Of a stretch of 55,854 nucleotides of DNA, positions 41,521 to 50,695 are shown piece after piece. A program made the position numbers and the translations under genes. Numbering within the stretch: position 1 is the first letter of the stretch; the number at the start of each line of letters is the position of its first letter. The stretch is from a bacterium. GTDB lineage: Bacteria > SZUA-79 > Acidulodesulfobacterales > Acidulodesulfobacteraceae. The notes beneath the pieces are model-generated. The model saw only the letters and a list, made by a program, of their open reading frames with translations, did not search any database and was not told the DNA's origin. The stretch spans positions 1-55,854 of the forward strand of contig JAJYKQ010000002.1 of the NCBI GenBank assembly GCA_021788495.1, read 5' to 3'.

Positions 41521-44169
41521 TTGGTAATGAAAATATTAAAAAGCATTTTTGGAACGAGCAACCAGAGGGAGATTGCCAGATTAAAGCCTTTAGTAGAAAA
41601 AATTAACTCTTTAGAATCTCAATATTCAGGTATAAGCGATGACGAAATAAAGAGTATTACGCTTAAGTTAAAAGATGAATTAAAAGATCTCGCTCCTTCC
41701 GAGCAGGATAAGAAGCTCGAAGAAATTATGCCGTCAGCTTTTGCGGTCGCAAGAGAAGGAATAAAGCGCGCTCTCGGACTTAGAGCATTCGACGTCCAGC
41801 TGATAGGCGCCGCTGTTTTGCATTCCGGAAAAATAGCCGAAATGGCTACGGGCGAAGGAAAGACCCTTGTCGCTGTTATGCCCGCATATTTAAACAGTTT
41901 GACCGGAAGAGGCGTGCATATTATAACCGTGAACGATTATCTTGCCAAAAGAGATGCCGAATGGATGGGTAAGGCATATAATCTGCTTGGTCTTTCGGTC
42001 GGGGTTATTACCAACGATATGGACGACGAAGCAAGAAAAAAAGCTTACAATTGCGACGTAACATACGGCACCAATAATGAATTCGGTTTCGATTACCTCA
42101 GGGACAATATGAAATACTCTTTAGACGATTACGTTCAGAGAGAGCTTAATTACGCCATAATAGACGAAGTAGATTCCGTTCTTATAGACGAAGCGAGAAC
42201 TCCTCTAATTATTTCCGGCGAATCAGAAGAAACTACCGAATTATATTATAAAGCCGATAACGCCGTACGCAAACTTATTAAGGATGAAGATTTTACCGTC
42301 GACGAGAAATTAAAAACGGCCATAATGACTGAAGAAGGCATAGAAAAAGTAGAAAATGCTTTAAAAATAAAAAATATTTACGACCCGAGGCACTTAGATT
42401 TACTGCATGCCGTAAATCAGTCCCTCAGGGCGCATGCCTGCTATTTCAACGACGTAGATTATTTAATTCAGGATAATCAGGTAGTCATAGTCGATGAATT
42501 TACCGGACGCGTTATGAACGGGAGACGTTACGGAGAAGGACTGCATCAGGCGTTAGAGGCAAAAGAGCATCTTAAAGTGGAAGGCGAAAATCAGACCCTT
42601 GCCACCGTTACTTTTCAAAATTTTTTCAGGATGTATAATAAATTAGCCGGTATGACGGGAACAGCCGATACCGAAGCCGAAGAGTTTAAAAAAATATACA
42701 ACTTAGACGTCGTCGTTATTCCTACCAATAAACCTATGGCAAGAAAAGACAACGCCGATTTGGTCTATGCCACCGAAGCTGAAAAATTCAATGCCGTAGC
42801 CGACGAAATTGCCGAAAAATATAAAACGGGTCAGCCCGTTCTCGTAGGAACGGTTTCGGTAGAAAAATCGGAAAGGCTTAGCGGTATTTTAAAGAAAAAA
42901 GGAATACCGCATTCAGTCCTCAACGCAAAAAATAATGCTAAAGAAGCGCAGATTATCGCAAACGCAGGGCAGAAAAAATCCGTTACCATTTCTACGAATA
43001 TGGCCGGAAGAGGAACGGATATAGTTCTAGGTGAGGGAGTTAAAGACCTTGGCGGTCTTCACGTTATAGGAACGGAAAGACATGAATCCAGGCGTATAGA
43101 CAACCAGCTAAGGGGAAGGTCGGGCAGACAGGGCGACGTTGGCTCTTCAAGGTTTTACGTATCCTTGGAAGACGACCTTATGAGGATATTCGGCTCCGAA
43201 AGGCTTGCACCGTTCTTGGAAAAACTTGGTCTTAGAGACGGACAGGCAATAGAGCATGGGATGATTTCCAAGGCGATAGAAAATGCGCAGAAAAAAGTCG
43301 AAGGCCATAATTTCGATATCAGAAAAAATCTTATAGATTACGACAACGTTATGAATAAACAGAGGGAGCTTATATATTCTTACAGAAAAAGAATACTTCA
43401 GATATGTGATATATCCGAAATAAAAGAAGATATAGCTTTTGACGTCGAAGCCCTGCTTGAATCATATTTTGAAACCTATGTTCCCGAAAAAACGCATAGC
43501 GAAAATTGGGATATAGAAGGACTTCTGGAAATATTAAAAGTTAGTCTGTCTGCCGATATATTAAGTTCAAAGACTTTAATTTTAAATGCAGGACTGAATC
43601 TTAATGCCGAATATGCATCTCAGGAAGATAAAAAAAACGCAGTCATAAATATATTTAAAAAAATGCCGAGAAGCGAGTTTTTTAATTTGCTTACCGATTT
43701 AATTAAAAAAAATATAGACGAAAAGATTGAATCGTTTCCGGAAGACCAAAAATTAGATATACTGAAAGCTCTTTATCTTCAGGCGGTCGACAGTTTATGG
43801 AAAGACGCCTTGACTTCTTTAGACGCGCTCAAAGAAGGCATAGGGTTGAGGGGCTACGCCCAGGTTAATCCTCTTATAGAATATCAAAAAGAAGCATACT
43901 CTTTGTTTATAAATATGCAGTTTAGAATGAAAGAAGAAGCTCTGAATTCGATAATAACCGTTCAGTTTGAAGACGGTATTAATGCCGAAGATATTATAGA
44001 AGGGGCGGGACTGCTTTCCGACAACATAGTGCTGACGCATAACGAAATGAATCAAGGGTCGGAAGAAAAACAAAAACCGATAGTCAAACCGAAAAAAATA
44101 GGAAGAAACGAACCTTGCCCCTGCGGCAGCGGTAAAAAATATAAAAATTGCCATGGAAAAAATGAATAA
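41521..44169 (+). CDS. secA: Preprotein translocase ATPase SecA
   Basis: An 882-residue Sec motor. It shows Walker A TGEGKT (110-115), YAIIDEVDSVLIDEARTPLI, TGRVMNGRRYGEGLHQALEAKE, the second nucleotide fold TNMAGRGTDI...HESRRIDNQLRGRSGRQGD, and the zinc-binding tail CPCGSGKKYKNCHG. The TTG at 41521 is 9 bases after GGGGGA and is preferred to the ATG at 41527, though only two residues differ. The 3' end overlaps argJ by 17 bases. Confidence 0.96.
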   Translation: MVMKILKSIFGTSNQREIARLKPLVEKINSLESQYSGISDDEIKSITLKLKDELKDLAPSEQDKKLEEIMPSAFAVAREGIKRALGLRAFDVQLIGAAVLHSGKIAEMATGEGKTLVAVMPAYLNSLTGRGVHIITVNDYLAKRDAEWMGKAYNLLGLSVGVITNDMDDEARKKAYNCDVTYGTNNEFGFDYLRDNMKYSLDDYVQRELNYAIIDEVDSVLIDEARTPLIISGESEETTELYYKADNAVRKLIKDEDFTVDEKLKTAIMTEEGIEKVENALKIKNIYDPRHLDLLHAVNQSLRAHACYFNDVDYLIQDNQVVIVDEFTGRVMNGRRYGEGLHQALEAKEHLKVEGENQTLATVTFQNFFRMYNKLAGMTGTADTEAEEFKKIYNLDVVVIPTNKPMARKDNADLVYATEAEKFNAVADEIAEKYKTGQPVLVGTVSVEKSERLSGILKKKGIPHSVLNAKNNAKEAQIIANAGQKKSVTISTNMAGRGTDIVLGEGVKDLGGLHVIGTERHESRRIDNQLRGRSGRQGDVGSSRFYVSLEDDLMRIFGSERLAPFLEKLGLRDGQAIEHGMISKAIENAQKKVEGHNFDIRKNLIDYDNVMNKQRELIYSYRKRILQICDISEIKEDIAFDVEALLESYFETYVPEKTHSENWDIEGLLEILKVSLSADILSSKTLILNAGLNLNAEYASQEDKKNAVINIFKKMPRSEFFNLLTDLIKKNIDEKIESFPEDQKLDILKALYLQAVDSLWKDALTSLDALKEGIGLRGYAQVNPLIEYQKEAYSLFINMQFRMKEEALNSIITVQFEDGINAEDIIEGAGLLSDNIVLTHNEMNQGSEEKQKPIVKPKKIGRNEPCPCGSGKKYKNCHGKNE

Positions 44170-45349
44170 TTTTTTATTTGCCGGTAAAGCCTGCGGGCTT
44201 AAAAAAAATAAAGATTTAGATTTGGGGTTAATGATTTCTAAATTTCCGCTTAGGGTCAGCGCCGTTTTTACTAAAAATAAAGTTAAGGCGGCGCCCGTAG
44301 TAATATCTAAAAAAAATTCCAAAAACATTATAAAAGCGTTAATAGTAAATTCCGGAAATGCCAATGCGTGCAACGGCGAGCAAGGCATGAAAGATGCGCT
44401 TAAGGTTGTTAAATCTCTAGCAAAAGAAGCCGGTATCGATGAAGGTTCTGTTTTTACTTGTTCTACCGGCGTAATAGGCGAAAGACTTAATGTTTCCCTT
44501 ATAGAACAGGCAATTCCAGACTTGGTAAATTCTGCGGATGAAAGCGGTTTCGATAATTTTATCAAAGCTATTATGACTACCGATACGTTTCCTAAAACGG
44601 CCGTTAAAAGTTTTTCTATAGACGGCAGAAAATATCAAATTAAAGGCGCGGCTAAGGGGTCGGGCATGATTATGCCGGATATGGCTACCATGCTGGCTTT
44701 TATCTTTACGGACGTTCCGATAAGAAAAGAAACGGCCGATAAAATGTTTAAAGAATGCGTCGAAGCATCTTTTAATTCTATTACGGTCGACGGAGATACC
44801 TCGACTAACGATACCGCTTCGTTTTTTTATCCTGCATCCGGCGATACCGTAATAGATTTGACCGAAGGCAAAGCTAAATCAAAACATAACTATCAAATAG
44901 TAAAAGACGCTTTATTTGAAGTCTGTTACGAACTTGCAAAAATGATAGTTGTCGACGGAGAGGGAGCAACGAAGTTCATTGAAGTCACGGTCGTCAACGC
45001 CCCTACTGAAGCAGGCGCAAAGAAAACCGCGTTAACGGTAGCAAACTCGCCGCTTTTTAAAACGATGATAACAGGGGAAGATTTAAACTGGGGCAGAATA
45101 ATGGCGGCGGTCGGAAGAGCCGGAGTTCCTCTCAAAGCCGAAAGTATAGATATTTACATAAATGGAAAAATTATAGTAGAAAATTCTACGGCTTCTAAAA
45201 AATTGACGAAAGATATAGAGAAAACCATACTGTCTCCTAAAGAAATAGACGTAGAAATAGATTTAAAATCAGGAAATAAAAAGCGTTCGGTTTTGACTTG
45301 CAATCTGACCCACGGATATATAGATATAAACGCGTCTTACAGAAGTTAG
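44153..45349 (+). CDS. argJ: Glutamate N-acetyltransferase ArgJ
   Basis: A 398-residue ornithine acetyltransferase that recycles the acetyl group between acetylornithine and glutamate. It cuts itself before Thr179 in the KGSGMIMPDMATML motif. SGNANACNGEQG (67-78), STGVIGE, DGDTSTNDT and GEDLNWGRIMAAVGRAG are family markers. The start overlaps secA; the ATG at 44162 is an alternative with a better-spaced GGA. Many ArgJ proteins also use acetyl-CoA, which would overlap with the ArgA-like enzyme at 37970. Confidence 0.93.
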   Translation: MEKMNNFLFAGKACGLKKNKDLDLGLMISKFPLRVSAVFTKNKVKAAPVVISKKNSKNIIKALIVNSGNANACNGEQGMKDALKVVKSLAKEAGIDEGSVFTCSTGVIGERLNVSLIEQAIPDLVNSADESGFDNFIKAIMTTDTFPKTAVKSFSIDGRKYQIKGAAKGSGMIMPDMATMLAFIFTDVPIRKETADKMFKECVEASFNSITVDGDTSTNDTASFFYPASGDTVIDLTEGKAKSKHNYQIVKDALFEVCYELAKMIVVDGEGATKFIEVTVVNAPTEAGAKKTALTVANSPLFKTMITGEDLNWGRIMAAVGRAGVPLKAESIDIYINGKIIVENSTASKKLTKDIEKTILSPKEIDVEIDLKSGNKKRSVLTCNLTHGYIDINASYRS

Positions 45350-45361
45350 CGGGTTTATCTT

Positions 45362-46063
45362 ATGAAAATCCCCGTATTATACTACCATAAAATAGACTAT
45401 CCAAAAAAAGACGCCGTATTTAAAGGTTTATACGTAACGCCGGGGCAGTTTAAAAGACAGTTGTCCATCCTTAAATTTTTAGGCTATGAAACTATAAATC
45501 CAAAAGAAATCCTGTCTTTTATAAAAGGGCATAAACTTTCCGTAAAAAAACCGATTCTTATAACTTTCGACGACGGATACGAAAATAATTATCTTAACGC
45601 TTATCCGATATTAAAATCCGCCGGTTTTACTTCAATGATATTTATAAGCAGCGGCTTTATAGGAAAAAAAAACGCGGTATCCGACGAAAGAGAAAGAGTC
45701 AAGGAAAATTTTTTAAATAAAAATGAAATAAAAGAAATGTTTAAGAACGGATTTTTTATTGGTTCGCACGGTATAAACCATTATTATTTGGACAGGCTCG
45801 AAGAAGGAGTTATGATAGGCGAACTTATCGCTTCCAAAGCTTATCTTGAAAATATTACAGGTTCTGCGGTGGAATTTTTCTCTTATCCTTTCGGCGCTTA
45901 TAACGCGAACGTCATGAGAGCCGTTAAAAATGCCGGTTATACGGCCGCCTTTACCACCGTTAACGGCAAAATAGAAGTTGGGGACAACTCCTTTGAACTT
46001 AAACGCATCTCGGTTAACGGATACAATAGTATCTTTAATTTTATATTTAAAATATTGTTATAG
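45362..46063 (+). CDS. Polysaccharide deacetylase (NodB domain)
   Basis: A 233-residue CE4/NodB-domain protein. The catalytic and metal residues are visible: D70-D71 in ITFDDGYENN and H136/H140 in GSHGINH, with SYPFGAYN as the later motif. It opens with VLYYHKI and has no signal peptide or lipobox, so it may act inside the cell or be exported in another way. Typical roles are removal of acetyl groups from exopolysaccharide or cell-wall sugars. It follows argJ by 12 bp. Confidence 0.85.
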   Translation: MKIPVLYYHKIDYPKKDAVFKGLYVTPGQFKRQLSILKFLGYETINPKEILSFIKGHKLSVKKPILITFDDGYENNYLNAYPILKSAGFTSMIFISSGFIGKKNAVSDERERVKENFLNKNEIKEMFKNGFFIGSHGINHYYLDRLEEGVMIGELIASKAYLENITGSAVEFFSYPFGAYNANVMRAVKNAGYTAAFTTVNGKIEVGDNSFELKRISVNGYNSIFNFIFKILL

Positions 46064-46066
46064 TGC

Positions 46067-46155
46067 GATAAAGGTGTCAGATTTTATTTTCCGCATAAAG
46101 AAAAAATTAATTTATACAAAAATATACTACGGAAAATTAATCTGACACCTTTATC
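46067..46155. repeat. Hairpin repeat, family A copy 1
   Basis: The left arm (46067-46092) begins GATAAAGGTGTCAGATT. The right arm (46131-46155) is its near-perfect inverted copy, differing by one base of length, around a 38-base AT-rich loop. A second copy with the same GGTGTC-GATTTTATTTT-CGCATAA pattern lies at 52027-52119. It sits four bases after the deacetylase stop codon and could end its transcript. Confidence 0.8.
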
Positions 46156-46182
46156 AATTCCGTCCCCGTCACAAAATGGAAA
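46155..46182. repeat. Half copy of the 39-bp repeat fused to family A hairpin
   Basis: This stretch matches 33203-33230 at 27 of 28 bases (the CAATTC-GTCCCCGTCACAAAATGGAAA part). It joins the right arm of the family A hairpin directly, sharing one base. It is only the right half of the dyad, so the hairpin itself is lost here. Confidence 0.75.
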
Positions 46183-46262
46183 TTTCTTCTTGCAAAAAAA
46201 GCCTAAAAATGATAAAAGAATATGTTGATTTAAAATTAATTTAACTTTAACCAAAATCGTAT

Positions 46263-46302
46263 CCGGTTATTAATTTGTGCTTGAGGCTTTTTACGTAACC
46301 GG
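46263..46302 (+). promoter_or_regulatory. Possible leader hairpin before rpsB
   Basis: CCGGTTA (46263-46269) and TAACCGG (46296-46302) are perfectly complementary across a 26-base loop and end about 20 bases before the rpsB ribosome-binding site (AAGGAG, 46319-46324). Ribosomal protein operons are often controlled by S2 binding its own leader. Whether this hairpin plays that part is a guess. No convincing promoter was seen in the rest of the gap. Confidence 0.3.
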
Positions 46303-46331
46303 AGAGAAAAAAGCGCAAAAGGAGACTAAAA

Positions 46332-47150
46332 ATGCCATTTGATTTATCTATTAAGCAGTTGTTGGAAGCCGGCGTCCATTTCGGACACCAGACGAAAAGA
46401 TGGAATCCAAAGATGAAGCCTTATATTTACGGGGCAAGAAACGGAGTTCATATAGTTGACCTCCAAAAAGCACTGCCGTATATCTCTGCGGCCTACGAAA
46501 AACTTTTCGATATCGCAAAAGAAGGCGGAACTATTCTTATAGTAGGGACTAAAAAACAGGCAAATCCTATCGTCGTGGAAGAAGCCAAAAGATGCGGTAT
46601 GCCGTATGTTAACGAAAGATGGCTCGGCGGTATGCTAACCAACTTTTCCACTATAAAACTTTCCATACAAAGATTGAAAGAACTCGAATCCCTTAAAGAA
46701 TCGGAAGAATTTTCCAGGTTTACAAAAAAAGAAATGGCCAGGATGGAAAAAGAAATAGTAAAGCTCCAGAAAGTTCTTAACGGCCTCAGGGATATGCATA
46801 AAATACCGGATGCCGTTTTTATAGTCGATTTACACCATGAAATAATAGCGGCAAAAGAAGCAAAAAGGCTTGAAATACCGGTCATAGGAATTGCCGATAC
46901 CAATGCAGATCCTGAATTAGTAGATTGGATGATACCCGGAAACGACGATGCTATCAGAGCGATAAAGCTTATTCTTAATTCTATGTCGGAAGCTATTATC
47001 GAAGGCAGAAAAGTTTATGAAGAAAGAACCGGAAAAGGGAAGGGTCAGCCTCTGCCTGAAGGAGTTATAACCGAAGAAACTTTCGCCGCAGCCGTTTCGC
47101 AGAAAGCGGAAAATACCGAACAGATAGCGGAAGAAGATATTTCTATATAA
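46332..47150 (+). CDS. rpsB: 30S ribosomal protein S2
   Basis: A 272-residue S2 protein. LLEAGVHFGHQTKRWNPKMKPYI (10-32), GTKKQA, YVNERWLGGMLTNFSTI and PVIGIADTNADPELVDWMIPGNDDA are all standard. A Gln/Glu-rich C-terminal tail extends past the core. It leads the widely conserved rpsB-tsf-pyrH-frr cluster. Confidence 0.97.
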   Translation: MPFDLSIKQLLEAGVHFGHQTKRWNPKMKPYIYGARNGVHIVDLQKALPYISAAYEKLFDIAKEGGTILIVGTKKQANPIVVEEAKRCGMPYVNERWLGGMLTNFSTIKLSIQRLKELESLKESEEFSRFTKKEMARMEKEIVKLQKVLNGLRDMHKIPDAVFIVDLHHEIIAAKEAKRLEIPVIGIADTNADPELVDWMIPGNDDAIRAIKLILNSMSEAIIEGRKVYEERTGKGKGQPLPEGVITEETFAAAVSQKAENTEQIAEEDISI

Positions 47151-47238
47151 AATTAAATAAAGCCGTAACATTAAGCCTAATAATTAAGTAATAAGTCAAA
47201 ATTATATTATTTACTATATATCAGGGAGGGAAAATTAA

Positions 47239-47844
47239 TTGGATAATACACAGAATATAAGCGCCGAACTTGTTAAAAATCTGCGGCAGATGACCGGAGC
47301 AGGTTTCGTAGATTGTAAAAACGTACTTGTAGAAACCGGAGGAGACCTTGAAAAAGCCGTAGAAGTGCTAAGAAAGAAAGGTCTTGCGAAAGCCCAGAAA
47401 AAAGCCGGCAGAGAAGCTAAAGAAGGTTTAATATATTCTTATATACATGCGGGCGGAAGAATAGGCGTTCTTTTAGAAATAAACTGCGAAACCGATTTTG
47501 TGGCAAGAACGAACGAATTTCAGGAACTTACCAAAAATATCGCCATGCATATCGCGGCTTCAAACCCTCTTTATATAAAAAGAGACGCGGTTCAACCCGA
47601 AGTTATAGCTAAGGAAAAAGAGATATATAGAGAACAGCTTGCCAATATGGATAAACCTCAGGCGGTAAAAGAAAAAATAATAGAAGGCAAACTTGAAAAA
47701 TACTATCAGGAAGTTTGTCTTTTAGAGCAGGCTTTTATAAAAGATCCGTCTAAAAATATAGCCTCTATTATAGACAACGAAATAGCTAAATTAGGAGAAA
47801 ATATCATTTTAAAAAGATTTGTTCGTTATCAGCTTGGTGAATAA
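47239..47844 (+). CDS. tsf: Elongation factor Ts
   Basis: A 201-residue nucleotide-exchange factor for EF-Tu. The start is a TTG preceded by GGAGGG (47225-47230) and gives the family opening [19 protein letters not shown]. The core pattern [22 protein letters not shown] is intact. It is of the short type, with a reduced second dimerisation subdomain compared with E. coli (283 residues). Its TAA stop shares one base with the pyrH ATG. Confidence 0.96.
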   Translation: MDNTQNISAELVKNLRQMTGAGFVDCKNVLVETGGDLEKAVEVLRKKGLAKAQKKAGREAKEGLIYSYIHAGGRIGVLLEINCETDFVARTNEFQELTKNIAMHIAASNPLYIKRDAVQPEVIAKEKEIYREQLANMDKPQAVKEKIIEGKLEKYYQEVCLLEQAFIKDPSKNIASIIDNEIAKLGENIILKRFVRYQLGE

Positions 47845-48572
47845 TGGGTCTTAATTACAAAAGGATACTTTTAAAAGTCAGCGGCGAAGCGCTTGCCGGC
47901 GAAAGCAAGTGCGGGATAGATCCCGAGATAATCAATTTCGTATCTCTGGAAATAAAATCCGTCGTTTCGGAAGGCGCAGAAATTGCCGTAGTTATAGGCG
48001 GCGGCAATATTTTCAGGGGATTTGGAAGTTCCTCCAAAGATTTAGGAATAGAACGGACGCAAGGCGATTATATGGGCATGCTTGCCACCGTCATAAACGC
48101 CTTAGCCCTTCAGGCGAGCCTTGAAGATAACGGCGTAATTTCAAGGGTTCAGACGGCTATCGCTATGCAGCAGGTTGCCGAACCTTATATACGCCGAAGG
48201 GCATTGCGCCATTTAGAAAAAAAAAGAGTGGTGATTTTTGCGGCTGGAACAGGCAATCCTTACTTTACTACAGATACGGCGGCATCGTTGAGGGCAATGG
48301 AAATTCATGCCGACGTTATATTAAAAGCTACAAAAATAGACGGCGTATATACGGAAGATCCTTTAATTAACAAAGATGCCCTTAAATTCGAGAGGCTTTC
48401 ATATATAGACGTCCTGAATAAAAATTTAAAAGTTATGGATTCTACTTCTATATCTTTATGCATGGACAATGCTCTGCCTATAGTCGTTTTTAATTTGCTC
48501 GGCAAAGGAAATCTTTTAAAAGTGGTCAAAGGAGAATCCATAGGAACGATAATATCAAAGGCAAATATTTAA
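47844..48572 (+). CDS. pyrH: Uridylate kinase (UMP kinase)
   Basis: A 242-residue bacterial UMP kinase that phosphorylates UMP in pyrimidine nucleotide synthesis. [10 protein letters not shown] (9-18), [28 protein letters not shown] and [13 protein letters not shown] are the family motifs. It overlaps tsf by one base, so translation is probably coupled. Confidence 0.96.
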   Translation: MGLNYKRILLKVSGEALAGESKCGIDPEIINFVSLEIKSVVSEGAEIAVVIGGGNIFRGFGSSSKDLGIERTQGDYMGMLATVINALALQASLEDNGVISRVQTAIAMQQVAEPYIRRRALRHLEKKRVVIFAAGTGNPYFTTDTAASLRAMEIHADVILKATKIDGVYTEDPLINKDALKFERLSYIDVLNKNLKVMDSTSISLCMDNALPIVVFNLLGKGNLLKVVKGESIGTIISKANI

Positions 48573-48588
48573 TTTAGGAGCTTATGTT

Positions 48589-49149
48589 ATGGACGAAAGT
48601 GCATTTGTCAATGAAACAAAAGCAAAGATGAGCCATGCTATAGAGGCTTACAAAGCGGAACTTGCAAAAATCAGGACGGGCAGAGCTTCTACGGGATTAA
48701 TAGAAGCGGTCAACGTCGAATATTACGGTTCGGTTTCCCCTATAATAAGGCTTGCTTCGATATCTATTCCGGACAGCAGAACTATTACTATAAATCCATG
48801 GGACGCAGGTTCTCTTCCGGCTATCGAAAAAGCTATACAAAAATACGACCCTTCTTTAAATCCTTCAAACGACGGGAAAAGCATAAGCATAATAATACCG
48901 GCTTTAACTCAAGAAAGGCGCAAAGAAATAACAAAACAGGTCGGCAAGTTATCAGAATCTATAAAACAAGAAATCAGAAATTTCAGGAGACTTGCAAACG
49001 AAAAGATAAAATCTTCCGAAAAATCTAAGGAAATATCCGAAGACCAGTCTTTTAAAATTCAAAAAAAAGTGCAGGATTTGACGGATAATTTTATTAAAGA
49101 AATAGACGAAATTACAAAGCGTAAAGAAAAAGAAATATCAGAGGTATGA
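48589..49149 (+). CDS. frr: Ribosome recycling factor
   Basis: A 186-residue factor that, with EF-G, splits ribosomes after termination. The tRNA-mimic fold is marked by LAKIRTGRAS (24-33), VEYYGS, PWDAGSLPAIEKAI and the three-helix C-terminal RKEITKQVGKLSESIKQEIRNFRR. Length is standard (185 in E. coli). The stop overlaps the uppS start by four bases (ATGA). Confidence 0.97.
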   Translation: MDESAFVNETKAKMSHAIEAYKAELAKIRTGRASTGLIEAVNVEYYGSVSPIIRLASISIPDSRTITINPWDAGSLPAIEKAIQKYDPSLNPSNDGKSISIIIPALTQERRKEITKQVGKLSESIKQEIRNFRRLANEKIKSSEKSKEISEDQSFKIQKKVQDLTDNFIKEIDEITKRKEKEISEV

Positions 49150-49853
49150 TCTTTAAAAATCTTCCAGGGCATATCGCTATTATTATGGACGGAAACGGCA
49201 GATGGGCGCAGAAAAGAAATTTAGACAGAATATACGGGCATCTTGAAGGAATAAAGTCTTTAAAATCCGTCGTAAAAGGCGTTATAGATTATAAAATTAA
49301 ATATCTTACAGTTTACGCTTTTTCGTCGGAAAACTGGCAGAGACCGGAAGAAGAAGTAGATTATTTAATGGAACTTCTTGAGCAATATATAGAAATAGAA
49401 CTTCCTTATCTTATAAAAAATAAAATCAGGCTTAATTTTATCGGAAATTTAGAAAAACTGCCGGAAAAATCAAAAATTGCGGTGTCGAGAGCCATAGACA
49501 AAACAAAAAACGGTTCCGAATTGATTTTAACGCTTGCGATAAGTTACGGCTCCAAGGAAGAAATATTAAATGCCGTTAGAAAAATATCGGAAGACGTTAA
49601 AAAAAAATCAATAGAGTTAACCGATATAGACGGCAAACTTTTTTCTAATTATCTATATACGGCCGGAATTCCCGACCCCGACCTTATAATCAGGACGAGC
49701 GGAGAAGAAAGGCTGTCCAATTTTATGCTTTATCAGGCTGCATATGCGGAACTTTATTTCACTAAAACTTTGTGGCCGGATTTTAGAAAGAAAAATTTAA
49801 TAGCTGCATTAAAAAATTACGAAAAAAGGTCAAGGCGATTTGGAAAAACCTAA
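49146..49853 (+). CDS. uppS: Undecaprenyl diphosphate synthase
   Basis: A 235-residue cis-prenyltransferase that makes the C55 lipid carrier for peptidoglycan and surface polysaccharides. It has HIAIIMDGNGRWA with the catalytic D15, TVYAFSSENWQRP and the late RTSGEERLSNFMLYQAAYAELYF. It serves the sugar-phosphate transferase encoded at 31762 and wall synthesis in general. It overlaps frr at its start and cdsA at its end. Confidence 0.96.
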   Translation: MIFKNLPGHIAIIMDGNGRWAQKRNLDRIYGHLEGIKSLKSVVKGVIDYKIKYLTVYAFSSENWQRPEEEVDYLMELLEQYIEIELPYLIKNKIRLNFIGNLEKLPEKSKIAVSRAIDKTKNGSELILTLAISYGSKEEILNAVRKISEDVKKKSIELTDIDGKLFSNYLYTAGIPDPDLIIRTSGEERLSNFMLYQAAYAELYFTKTLWPDFRKKNLIAALKNYEKRSRRFGKT

Positions 49854-50652
49854 TTTCGACCCTAAAAGATTTATATTCGGCATTATATTCGGCGTAGTTA
49901 TAATTTTATCTATATTTCTGCTGAATATATATGAATTTTTCATAGTTTCTGCCGTTATGACGGCGCTTTCCGTTTACGAAATATATTCTATTTTCGATTT
50001 GTCGGAATATAAATATTTTATACTCCCCGAATTGCTTGCTATTTTAACTTCATTCTCTTTTGCCTTTTTGAAAGACGGCGCTTTTATATTTATTTTGTTT
50101 TTTTCCGTTTTTTTAATTTTTTTAAAAAACGTACTTTCTTTTAAAAACGATTTTGGAAAAACCTTATTCATAGATCTGTTTTCAGTAATTTATACCGGCT
50201 TTCTTATATCTTTCCTCGTTAAAATTTTTGCAATTTCCGGAGGCAGAATGCTTATTCTGCTTTTATTTATACTTGTATGGGCATCCGATATTTTTGCTTA
50301 TTACGGCGGCAGACATTTCGGCAGGCATAAGCTTATCGTTTCTTTAAGTCCTAAAAAAACGACAGAGGGAGCCGTCATAGGTTTTTTAGCCGCCGTCCTC
50401 ACGGCTCTTTTATTTAGGATATTTATAAGCGAATATAAGGAATTTACCTTTCTTTCATTTATATTTTTGTCTTCCGTTACTATTATAGCCGGAATGTTTG
50501 GTGATTTAACGGAATCTTTAATTAAAAGGATGGGCGGAAAAAAGGATTCTGGATATTTAATTCCGGGCCACGGCGGTATTTTAGACAGAATAGACAGCCT
50601 GATACTTGCCGCCCCGTTTTTTTATTACATTTCGATTTTTTGCTCAAAATAA
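49840..50652 (+). CDS. cdsA: Phosphatidate cytidylyltransferase
   Basis: A 270-residue integral membrane enzyme that makes CDP-diacylglycerol for phospholipids. It has about eight helices and the C-terminal signature FGDLTESLIKRMGGKKDSG followed by GHGGILDRIDSLI. The start is a TTG inside the uppS end, with AAGG-TCAAGG upstream, which suggests coupled translation. Confidence 0.93.
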   Translation: MEKPNFDPKRFIFGIIFGVVIILSIFLLNIYEFFIVSAVMTALSVYEIYSIFDLSEYKYFILPELLAILTSFSFAFLKDGAFIFILFFSVFLIFLKNVLSFKNDFGKTLFIDLFSVIYTGFLISFLVKIFAISGGRMLILLLFILVWASDIFAYYGGRHFGRHKLIVSLSPKKTTEGAVIGFLAAVLTALLFRIFISEYKEFTFLSFIFLSSVTIIAGMFGDLTESLIKRMGGKKDSGYLIPGHGGILDRIDSLILAAPFFYYISIFCSK

Positions 50653-50695
50653 AAAATAATCGACATGCATTAAATAAATATACATTATATATATT

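Noticed and set aside
43819..44565. A 248-codon leftward frame across the secA-argJ junction
   Set aside because: Both sense genes are unmistakable here, and the antisense product shows no recognisable domain.
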